Part shown: in pieces, positions 1 to 4,321 of the stretch
Layout: every line of letters starts with the position of its first letter
Numbering within the stretch: the stretch's first letter is position 1
Assembly: GCA_964370625.1 (NCBI GenBank)
Contig: CAYJKB010000060.1
Location: forward strand, 1-9,671
DNA length: 9,671 nucleotides
Source: CAYJKB01 sp964370625
GTDB taxonomy: Bacteria; Bacillota; Clostridia; Oscillospirales; Butyricicoccaceae
Reading direction: 5' to 3'
Notes under the pieces: generated by a model
What the model saw: only the letters and a program-made list of their open reading frames with translations
Database searches by the model: none
Told to the model about the DNA's origin: nothing
Position numbers and translations under genes: made by a program

Positions 1-317
1 TGTTCTGCAAATCCCAACGCTTCCGCGATAATGGCCTCGATGTCCTCAAATATTTTGGGAGTCAACTTGGCCTCGTCCTCTGGCCGAAAGCTCACTATTA
101 AATGATAGGTTTTGGAACCTTTCGCATGGGTGTTCAAAGCTTGAGTTGCTTCTACCTCAACTAAGCCTTCCAAATAATTATCGGCGTCACCACCGGCATA
201 CCAACTGTGGCAGGTTTTTTCTGTCCGGGTTTTGCCAGTGCTGGCATCAGCAATGTAAAAAGCCAAGGCGCGGTGGTTATCGTTTTTCGCCTTCCTGTCA
301 ATACGCCGGGCAATCAC
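1..317 (-). CDS. traI: TraI-like MOBP relaxase, N-terminal part (runs off window start)
   Basis: DNA relaxase that nicks one strand at oriT and stays covalently bound to the 5' end during conjugative transfer. Only the first 105 codons are visible. The start is a GTG at 317-315 that overlaps the TGA stop of the upstream traJ-like gene (GTGA), and gives MIARRIDRK. The visible part aligns from memory with RP4 TraI. Tyr21 in ALAFYIADA lies where the RP4 nicking tyrosine (Tyr22) lies. The block KTYHLIVSFRPEDE (about residues 72-85) followed by ALGFAE matches the conserved KTYHLLVSFR ... GLGFAEH of TraI. The HxH metal-binding motif would be just past the window edge and cannot be checked. Overlap with traJ implies translational coupling. 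Family assignment is firm; activity depends on the unseen remainder. Confidence 0.9.
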   Translation of the reverse strand, partial: MIARRIDRKAKNDNHRALAFYIADASTGKTRTEKTCHSWYAGGDADNYLEGLVEVEATQALNTHAKGSKTYHLIVSFRPEDEAKLTPKIFEDIEAIIAEALGFAE

Positions 318-667
318 AGTTTGAGTCCTTTAATTAAAGATTGTGTGATTTTGTTGAACTCCTCAACCATCATCTGCTGGGTAGCTTCAATTTTTCGTAG
401 CACTGCCCGGAGCTCCTCTGGGGCTACCGGTAGTTGCTCATGACTACCCAAAAAATACTTAAACAGGCCTCCCAAACGTCCCAACTCATTCTTGGCTTTT
501 AGCAACTCCAAGACGGCGTCTTTATCCGTCTTTTCTGGCACTTCATATCCTAGGCCAACTTGCCGAATGTAAGCTGAGAGGGCCATGCCCGCCCGTTTTG
601 CCTGTTCGGAAAAGTGCTCGTATTCATCCGGCGGCATATATAGTTTGACAACTTTACTGGTTGGCAT
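314..667 (-). CDS. traJ: TraJ/MobC-like relaxosome accessory protein
   Basis: Small DNA-binding protein (117 aa from this ATG) expected to bind the oriT inverted repeat beside nic and recruit the relaxase. The N-terminus (SKVVKLYMPPDEYEHFSEQA) has the strand-helix pattern of a ribbon-helix-helix fold. It is followed by AGMALSAYIRQVGLGYEV and NELGRLGGLFKYFL, which closely match the corresponding blocks of RP4 TraJ (SLSAYLLAVGQGY; GDLGRLGGLLKLWL). ATG 667 is preferred over the in-frame TTG at 673 because AGAGGTG lies 7 nt upstream of it. RP4 TraJ is about 123 aa, so the length fits. The start overlaps the end of the rha gene by 14 bp and the stop overlaps the relaxase start, so all three are probably co-translated. 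Confidence 0.9.
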   Translation of the reverse strand: MPTSKVVKLYMPPDEYEHFSEQAKRAGMALSAYIRQVGLGYEVPEKTDKDAVLELLKAKNELGRLGGLFKYFLGSHEQLPVAPEELRAVLRKIEATQQMMVEEFNKITQSLIKGLKL

Positions 668-1535
668 GGGCAAGCACCTCTTGCAAAGTATATTCGCGGC
701 CTAAGCTGAAGCCGTAAGAATAATGAAACAAACCCCAGGCTAAATTCAGAAGCTTTTGCGGGTTGGCCATGGGCATATTTTCAATCGAGTTTCCGCAAAT
801 ACCGCGTACCATTTCCGAAATATCCAAATCGCTCATGTGCTTAAATGAACTGCAAGCTTGAAAAAGTTTATTCAAGTTAAACTCGCTAAAATCATCTAAA
901 CGTTCACCATCATTACGAATATAGCATGAGTGTTGAATTATAAAATTCCATGCCATTTGAAAATGGTCGCTGGAATATTCTTCAATTCCGCAAATATCGA
1001 GATGGGCACAAAGCATTTTCTCAGCGGTGCGGTAAGAAAATCCATCTTGCAGAGCCCAAAAGCTGAGTAAACCTTTTATGATTCCCAAGTGGCGGTTTCG
1101 GCAGTCTTCTTCGGTTTCTTCCATAAGGTCGAAACAGAGAAGTGGTAATGGGATGGGCTGTTGCCGGTTTTGTTCTTCTAAAACGGCGGCCATGTCGTTG
1201 AATGCTTGAATGTATCTCAATTTCCAAGCAAGGGCTTTGACGCCGGTGAACCCAAAACCTAAAAGGCAGAAGCCATCGCGTGTAATGAGATAGGCCGGGC
1301 TTTTACGGATGTTGCCTAACTTCCCGATTTTAACTTGGATTTCTATCATAACAAAATTGCTTTGATAGAAATTTTTATCGGTTATGTTCTTTTGGAGGTG
1401 ATGAATCGCTCGTAAAACGTCACCGTGGCGTTTGCCAAAACGTTCGGCAATCTCTAATGAAGAGGCCATGGGGCGGTTGTTGCTGAGAACTAATTCAATA
1501 TTTTGATTGATTTCATTGTGATTTTTGACTGTCAT
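654..1535 (-). CDS. rha: Rha-family phage regulatory protein (pRha domain)
   Basis: 293 aa. The N-terminal half (about residues 20-115) is a clear pRha domain: PMASSLEIAERFGKRHGDVL, then the typical NFVMIE block, YLITRDGFCLLGFGFTG and LRYIQAFNDM. Rha proteins are known from lambdoid phages and prophages as regulators that interfere with infection of IHF-deficient hosts, and are thought to bind DNA through this winged-helix-like part. The C-terminal 175 residues (from about RNRHLGIIKGLLSFW on) I do not recognise. They look alpha-helical with several Cys and His but no clear metal site. ATG 1535 is chosen because AAGGAG lies 7 nt upstream; the longer frame to 1622 lacks this support and would run towards oriT. 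The gene lies between oriT and traJ and overlaps traJ by 14 bp. A phage-type regulator in a relaxase operon is unusual. Confidence 0.85.
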   Translation of the reverse strand: MTVKNHNEINQNIELVLSNNRPMASSLEIAERFGKRHGDVLRAIHHLQKNITDKNFYQSNFVMIEIQVKIGKLGNIRKSPAYLITRDGFCLLGFGFTGVKALAWKLRYIQAFNDMAAVLEEQNRQQPIPLPLLCFDLMEETEEDCRNRHLGIIKGLLSFWALQDGFSYRTAEKMLCAHLDICGIEEYSSDHFQMAWNFIIQHSCYIRNDGERLDDFSEFNLNKLFQACSSFKHMSDLDISEMVRGICGNSIENMPMANPQKLLNLAWGLFHYSYGFSLGREYTLQEVLAHANQ

Positions 1536-1554
1536 AGTCGTTCTCCTTGTGGAT

Positions 1555-1560
1555 ATTATA
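1555..1560 (-). promoter_or_regulatory. candidate -10 box for rha-traJ-traI
   Basis: A perfect TATAAT on the minus strand lies 19 bp upstream of the rha ATG, in an AT-rich stretch. The -35 is poor (TTGGCG at 14 bp or AAGTTG at 17 bp). The predicted start of transcription would fall right at the AAGGAG ribosome site, leaving almost no leader, so this is a weak call. Confidence 0.3.
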
Positions 1561-1642
1561 TTTAATGATATTGCCGCCAACTTTCTAATTAAGCTTGAGC
1601 CAACGGCGAATGTTTTCCCCAAAGGCAGCGATGGGAATCGGT

Positions 1643-1679
1643 GGCAGGATTATGGCGGGCCTGTGCCGCATATCCTGCC
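1643..1679 (+). other. oriT nic site with flanking inverted repeat
   Basis: TATCCTG|CC at 1671-1679 matches the MOBP/RP4 nick consensus YATCCTG|Y, so the expected cut is between 1677 and 1678 on the plus strand. ATCCTGCC (1672-1679) is the right arm of a perfect 8-bp inverted repeat whose left arm is GGCAGGAT (1643-1650). The symmetry continues imperfectly inward (ATGGCGG / CCGCAT). In RP4 such a repeat beside nic is the TraJ-binding site. With this polarity the strand entering first runs rightwards into the traK/rep side, and the relaxase operon would enter last, which is the usual order. Confidence 0.75.
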
Positions 1680-1750
1680 TTTTTGCTTTATTCTAAATCT
1701 TAGTTGCACTGTCTAAGAGCTAAGAATAATTAGTATTAACGCTCGTTTAG

Positions 1751-1905
1751 ATGGAAGTGCTAACAAATAGTGACTGCTAGATTTTTGTTGTGTCCTGTCG
1801 CGTTCTGTAGTACAAAGAAGGGCGAGAAAGGGACTTTTTTTACCTGTTAGTTACTTGTTGCATTTCTTTTCGGAGACCGAAGGAACCCAAATCTGCTAGT
1901 CTATC
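1751..1905. repeat. Diverged direct repeat, copy A (decayed duplicate of 1951-2153)
   Basis: Copy A tracks copy B with the same landmarks in the same order: GAAGTG..AACAAATA, a short degenerate TTGTTGT/CTGTCGC segment, CTCTGTAG or TTCTGTAG, then CATTTCTTTTCGGAG, then AAATCTGCTA. The left landmarks are 200 bp apart and the right ones 248 bp apart, so copy B is about 48 bp longer, roughly five array units. In copy B the right part is the 3' end of traK2. In copy A the equivalent minus-strand frame is shifted by one base and stopped (PKRN survives), so it looks like a decayed piece of a traK C-terminus. Confidence 0.6.
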
Positions 1906-1950
1906 TTTCTGGCCTTTTTGTTTATAAGTAACGCCTTAAGCGCTTTTTGC

Positions 1951-2153
1951 GAGAAGTGGCAACAAATACTGACCGTTAGCCTTTTGTCGTCTCTTGTCGT
2001 CTCTTGTCGTCTCTTGTCGTTTCTTGCGTCTCTTGTCGTCTCTTGTCGTCTCTTGTCGTGCTCTGTAGCGTGAAAAAGGCACTTACTCTAACTGTGGGTC
2101 ATTTTTCTCATTTCTTTTCGGAGGCCCGAGGGCATCTAAATCTGCTACCTTTT
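1951..2153. repeat. Diverged direct repeat, copy B (contains 10-bp array and traK2 3' end)
   Basis: Partner of copy A at 1751-1905. It starts at GAGAAGTGGCAACAAATA and ends within the last 25 codons of traK2 (AAATCTGCTACC). Between the conserved ends it carries the expanded tandem array that copy A has only in rudimentary form. Confidence 0.6.
1981..2059. repeat. 10-bp tandem array, CTCTTGTCGT, about 8 units
   Basis: TTGTCGT occurs at 1984, 1994, 2004, 2014, 2033, 2043 and 2053, with one damaged unit (TTGCGT, one base lost) at 2024. The 10-bp period is close to one helical turn, so bound proteins would lie on one face and could bend the DNA. Beside traK2 and about 300 bp on the leading side of nic, the array is placed like the TraK-binding segment of RP4 oriT. 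Alternatives are replication iterons for the RepA-like protein, or simple slippage without function. Confidence 0.85.
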
Positions 2154-2502
2154 CGTGGTAAAAGGCGGGTACTTTTTCGGCCCGGGCAATTATCGGCTGC
2201 GATTGGGGTGATGGCACTGGTTGCATCGATTGTGATTGAGGCACCGGCACAAGTTGCGCTTGAGGCCCCGGAAGGGCGGCCAGCGGCTTCCTTTTTTTGC
2301 TACTGTGGAGTCGCTCACCTTTGCCCCTTATGTAATCTGTAAAAGTTGAATAGCTCATGCTAATTCTGCCGCTTTCGAGTAACTCATTATAAATGTGCCG
2401 AATGCGGTGACCGGCGGCCAATTTTGCCTCCACTTCCTGTTGAACAAGCCGGAATTTTGCCCGGCTATCGCAGACCATTTTAGGCTTTCGAAAAATGCTC
2501 AT
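2083..2502 (-). CDS. traK: TraK-family oriT-binding protein, long paralogue
   Basis: 139 aa. Residues about 10-60 (RLVQQEVEAKLAAGHRIRHI, then YNELLESGRISMSYSTFTDYI) match the RP4 TraK pattern (VRDDVKAALDAGYSVKTIW..., GKIDFGYDTFLNYVNR). TraK binds and wraps a segment of oriT to form the relaxosome. A basic KKRK follows, then a Pro/Gln/Ser-rich linker (about 75-107, PGPQAQLVPVPQSQ) and a charged tail. The tail and linker are absent from the short paralogue and from RP4 TraK. ATG 2502 overlaps the stop of the upstream traK copy (ATGA) and has GAGAGGTG just upstream. Its last 25 codons lie within a duplicated segment. Unlike RP4, where traK is divergent from traJ, here it is on the same strand. 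Confidence 0.8.
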   Translation of the reverse strand: MSIFRKPKMVCDSRAKFRLVQQEVEAKLAAGHRIRHIYNELLESGRISMSYSTFTDYIRGKGERLHSSKKRKPLAALPGPQAQLVPVPQSQSMQPVPSPQSQPIIARAEKVPAFYHEKVADLDALGPPKRNEKNDPQLE

Positions 2503-2723
2503 TTACACCTCTCAGCGGGCGCATTGCCATTACTGGAGCGTTGAATGTAGCGATTAAAAGTTGAGTAACTCATGGATAATTCTCCCTTTTGTTTAAGATA
2601 ATTGTAGACGGTGCGCACCGAAAAACCAGATTGCAATCTGACGTCTACGGCTTCCTTCAAAGCCAAAAATTCACTTCTGGCTTCCGCACGCTTTAAAGCT
2701 CTTTTCTCACTTTCAAATTTCAT
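2499..2723 (-). CDS. traK: TraK-family oriT-binding protein, short paralogue
   Basis: 74 aa, essentially only the TraK DNA-binding domain: LALKEAVDVRLQSGFSVRTV, then YNYLKQKGELSMSYSTFNRYI. It shares the SMSYSTFxxYI block with the downstream paralogue but diverges elsewhere, so the duplication is old. ATG 2723 has GGAG 5 nt upstream. The stop overlaps the start of the long paralogue by 4 bp, so the two are probably made in coupled fashion and might form a heteromeric complex (inference). A small HTH regulator of another family cannot be excluded for so short a protein, but the location beside oriT supports TraK. Confidence 0.8.
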   Translation of the reverse strand: MKFESEKRALKRAEARSEFLALKEAVDVRLQSGFSVRTVYNYLKQKGELSMSYSTFNRYIQRSSNGNAPAERCK

Positions 2724-3039
2724 GCTTTCTCCATTTAATTTCTTTTTTTGCTTGAGACTTCGACTTTAGTTGAAGCTTGGGTCTCGATATCGTTCGGGTA
2801 AAAATTCTTCCCTTAATTACCTGCCTTTTTCTTAATTCTTGTTTCTTGATTTAAGGCCCGACAGTTAAGGGCACTTCCTGTTGACACCTAATTGTCGTAA
2901 AAAAATTTGAATACTTTTTTGGGCTCATTCTTTTACTCCCTCAGATGAATTTCAGTAGCTTTTTGCCAAAAAGTGGCACCAAAGTGGATATTCAAATCTT
3001 TAACGATGATAATTTTTCGCTTCGTGAACATACTTCACC
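2724..3039. other. Intergenic region, repA to traK, AT-rich
   Basis: 316 bp without an established gene. Next to the short traK gene is an imperfect hairpin, CTTCGACT-TT-AGTTGAAG (about 2758-2775), nested within GAGAC/GTCTC, which could be an operator or leader structure for the traK genes. Another TTGTCGT, as in the oriT array, occurs at 2892. A 25-codon minus-strand frame lies at 2851-2928. I see no clear -35/-10 pair and no classical terminator after repA. Confidence 0.5.
2851..2928 (-). CDS. Possible 25-aa small ORF
   Basis: ATG 2928 is preceded by GAGGGAGTAAAAGA, a reasonable ribosome site, and reads MSPKKYSNFFTTIR... to a TAA at 2851. I do not recognise the peptide. It could be a leader or a chance frame; the only support is the ribosome site and its position between repA and the traK genes. 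Confidence 0.2.
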   Translation of the reverse strand: MSPKKYSNFFTTIRCQQEVPLTVGP

Positions 3040-3840
3040 TCACCAAGGGCAGCCGTGTCCCGGACTCCACCAAGCCGGATAACCAAATTTCGAGTTGACC
3101 ATTTTTTGAGCTTCTTTGGATTCAAGACCGGCCCTAGTGAGCTCAATGTAAATTTTTGTCCAGTTTCGGGAGATTTCCGGTGGTAACTTTTTCTTTTCCG
3201 GCATAATTTTAAAAATATTACTTACTCGGCCCATCAATTCTGCCAACGTTTTGCCTACGCTCTTGGCCTTGCGTACCAAAGCTTCCGAAGCTCTTTTACG
3301 CTCAGTTTTCAACATTGTGCCAAGGCCAAGCCACTCGAAGAATTCAACGGTGAATACGCGAATTGCTCGAAGCCCAAAATATTTGCCTTCCGAGGTCATG
3401 CCACGCCGTTGGGTGACTTTGAGAAATCCAGCCTTTTTTAAAAGACCAATAGCCCGCTCGCAACGGCGCTGACCAAGACCGCTTTCGCGGACAATTGTTT
3501 TCATGTCGATGTCGATGAAGCCTTGGCTGGGCGTAGGGGTGCCTACACACAAAGACGCCAGATCGAGGCGACTGAGAAGGACTTCCAAAATAATCTGGCA
3601 AGCCTCACGACGTTCGCTTCGAGTCTGGCGTTTGGGATTAGTATTTAATGGTGGACAGGAGCTGGGGCAGAAGAACCACTCTTTGGCGCGTTCAGCGGCC
3701 AAAGATAAAATGCGAGGGAGTCAACCGGGGCCTTTTTTGATGGGCGTAGGTGGACTGAGCTGAGGATTGGACGGGTCATGCCCGCACCTATTCCCGGAGG
3801 TGGAATTTGGCAGAAGAGGGGAGGGCGACCAATTAGGCAT
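3040..3840 (-). pseudogene. repA: RepA-like plasmid replication initiator, frame interrupted by one TGA
   Basis: Winged-helix replication initiator type. The core reads SERREACQIILEVLLSRLDL, then DMKTIVRESGLGQRRCERAI, then LLKKAGFLKVTQRRGM (helix-turn-helix-like, recognition helix GQRRCERAIGLLKKAG), then a basic helical C-terminus. I judge it an initiator from this pattern and from plasmid context, not from a firm family match. The open part is 3040-3720, and its only early starts (TTG 3702) lack a ribosome site. The same frame continues upstream through a single TGA (3723-3721) to ATG 3840, which has AGAGGTG at 7 nt, the same type of site as traJ. The full frame would be 266 codons with the TGA at codon 40. 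One C-to-T change (CGA to TGA) would explain it; so would a sequencing error, leaky UGA-C readthrough, or reinitiation. Confidence 0.65.
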
Positions 3841-3895
3841 GGGCGCACCTCTGGAGTAAATTTTTTGAAAATTTTTGAAATTGAGCTGATTTTGT

Positions 3896-3911
3896 GTTAT
3901 TTTGAAATAAC
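3896..3911. promoter_or_regulatory. Palindrome upstream of repA, possible operator
   Basis: GTTATTT-TG-AAATAAC is a perfect 7+2+7 inverted repeat in an AT-rich stretch 56 bp upstream of the ATG at 3840. The size and position suit an operator for a dimeric repressor controlling repA. No clean -35/-10 pair was identified beside it. Confidence 0.45.
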
Positions 3912-3959
3912 GGTACTAAAAAAAATTTTTGATGGCCAAAAAGCAGTAGCCGCGCAGTT

Positions 3960-3979
3960 GCGTAGGCATAGCGTAGGCA
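3960..3979. repeat. Direct repeat GCGTAGGCA x2 upstream of repA
   Basis: Two exact copies of GCGTAGGCA start at 3960 and 3971, an 11-bp (one-turn) period. GCGTAGG also occurs at about 3532 and 3744 inside the repA gene. They could be initiator-binding sites, but two adjacent copies are weak evidence. Confidence 0.4.
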
Positions 3980-4018
3980 AAAAAATAGGACTCGACCGTT
4001 AAGTATCGGCCAAGTCCT
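3979..4018 (-). terminator. Rho-independent terminator downstream of the tRNA-fMet fragment
   Basis: On the minus strand, AGGACTtggCCG pairs with CGGtcgAGTCCT (4018-4007 with 3998-3987) around an 8-nt loop, and is followed after one base by seven T (3985-3979). It begins 10 nt after the CCA of the tRNA fragment, the usual spacing of a tRNA terminator. This suggests the element carries the tRNA 3' half together with its terminator. Confidence 0.75.
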
Positions 4019-4027
4019 TGAAATTAT

Positions 4028-4075
4028 TGGTAGCGGGGGCCGGATTTGAACCGACGACCTTCGGGTTATGAGCCC
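4028..4075 (-). tRNA. 3' 48 nt of tRNA-fMet (CAT), probable attachment site
   Basis: The minus strand reads GGGCTCATAACCCGAAGG (anticodon CAT), then the variable loop, T arm GTCGGTTCAAATCCGGC, acceptor CCCCGC, T, A and encoded CCA. This is the initiator tRNA 3' half, near identical to the E. coli sequence from memory. Upstream of the GGG of the anticodon stem the sequence changes to TTATT and the D arm and 5' acceptor strand are missing, so it is not a functional tRNA by itself. A tRNA 3' half next to a tyrosine integrase is the usual signature of an att site, where integration rebuilds the host tRNA. Confidence 0.85.
4058..4072. repeat. att core repeat, copy 1
   Basis: CCTTCGGGTTATGAG, the anticodon-arm part of the tRNA-fMet fragment on the opposite strand. 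It recurs exactly at 4127-4141, in direct orientation, across the N gap. The sequences beyond the core differ (CCCAATAA against ACTAGAAC), as expected for two different att half-sites. Confidence 0.7.
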
Positions 4076-4116
4076 AATAAATGTGAATACTAACTAGTTT
4101 GTGGAAGCTCTATTTT

Positions 4117-4126
4117 NNNNNNNNNN
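4117..4126. other. Assembly gap (10 N)
   Basis: Ten N, a conventional placeholder for a scaffold join of unknown length. The right-hand contig begins exactly at the att core repeat, which suggests the assembly broke because the tRNA/att sequence is present in more than one copy or in alternative arrangements. Confidence 0.95.
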
Positions 4127-4141
4127 CCTTCGGGTTATGAG
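4127..4141. repeat. att core repeat, copy 2 (integrase side)
   Basis: Second exact copy of CCTTCGGGTTATGAG, 181 bp upstream of the integrase start. Whatever lies to its left is hidden by the gap, so it may be joined in reality to a tRNA-fMet 3' half. Confidence 0.7.
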
Positions 4142-4153
4142 ACTAGAACATAG

Positions 4154-4197
4154 CGCTTTCAGGCACTTTCACCCACTCACACCATTAAACACTTTCA
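4154..4197. repeat. Possible integrase arm-type sites, (C)RCTTTCA x3
   Basis: CGCTTTCA at 4154 and CACTTTCA at 4164 and 4190 lie between the att core and the integrase promoter. Short direct repeats at this position are typical of arm sites bound by the N-terminal domain of tyrosine integrases. The assignment is by position only. Confidence 0.4.
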
Positions 4198-4199
4198 AC

Positions 4200-4228
4200 T
4201 TGACAATTCAATAGCTTATCCTTACAAT
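4200..4228 (+). promoter_or_regulatory. Sigma70-type promoter for int
   Basis: TTGACA (4200-4205), a 17-bp spacer and TACAAT (4223-4228), five of six matches at -10. Transcription would start near 4235, giving a leader of about 87 nt before the integrase ATG. The promoter sits next to the CACTTTCA repeats, so integrase or excisionase binding there could repress it. Confidence 0.7.
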
Positions 4229-4273
4229 TATTATCATCTAGAGACACCCAAAAACACCCTACGTCAAGAAAAA

Positions 4274-4315
4274 ATGGGGGACAGATGGGGGATAGATTTT
4301 AAAATGGGGGTGTAG
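4274..4315 (+). CDS. Possible 13-aa leader ORF before int
   Basis: ATG 4274 to TAG 4313 reads MGDRWGIDFKMGV and ends 6 nt before the integrase ATG. The segment contains three ATGGGGG copies (4274, 4285, 4304). The third also supplies the G-rich ribosome site of int. It may be a translated leader or a by-product of the repeats; I see no proper ribosome site for it. Confidence 0.2.
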   Translation: MGDRWGIDFKMGV

Positions 4316-4321
4316 TTGCTT

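Larger units (their letters stand above)
1536..2082. other. oriT region (intergenic, rha to traK)
   Basis: This 547-bp stretch has no convincing gene. It lies between the TraK-like genes and the rha-traJ-traI operon and contains, left to right, a candidate rha promoter, the nic motif in an inverted repeat, a diverged copy of the neighbouring region (1751-1905), and a 10-bp tandem array (1981-2059). In RP4, oriT likewise lies between traK and traJ, with the relaxase/TraJ site and a repeat-rich bent TraK site. The assignment of the whole stretch as oriT is inference from that synteny plus the nic motif. The short open frames on the plus strand here, such as the one at 2004-2342, are low-complexity products of the repeats. 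Confidence 0.7.

Noticed and set aside
1536..1622. 29-residue N-terminal extension of Rha
   Set aside because: The ATG at 1535 has an ideal AAGGAG site, and the pRha domain starts after it; the upstream frame has no ribosome site.
1981..2059. CRISPR array
   Set aside because: The 10-bp units are contiguous, with no spacers, and no cas genes are present. It is a simple tandem array.
2004..2342. 112-aa plus-strand protein
   Set aside because: Its N-terminus is a translation of the tandem array and the rest is antisense to traK2, with no ribosome site.
2881..2915. Plus-strand promoter from TTGACA at 2881
   Set aside because: No -10 box at 16-18 bp and no plus-strand gene downstream.
2940..2990. 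Terminator after repA
   Set aside because: The GCCA/TGGC and CTTTTT/AAAAAG symmetries are short and are not followed by a U tract on the minus strand.
3732..3741. Programmed -1 frameshift at A AAA AAG
   Set aside because: In the frame from ATG 3779 the heptamer is correctly phased, but the -1 frame reaches the TGA at 3723-3721 after three codons, so it cannot rescue repA. A +1 shift at GGT-TGA also leads to a frame that stops at 3645.
4028..4110. Complete tRNA-fMet gene
   Set aside because: Beyond the anticodon stem the D arm and 5' acceptor strand are absent; only the 3' 48 nt match.
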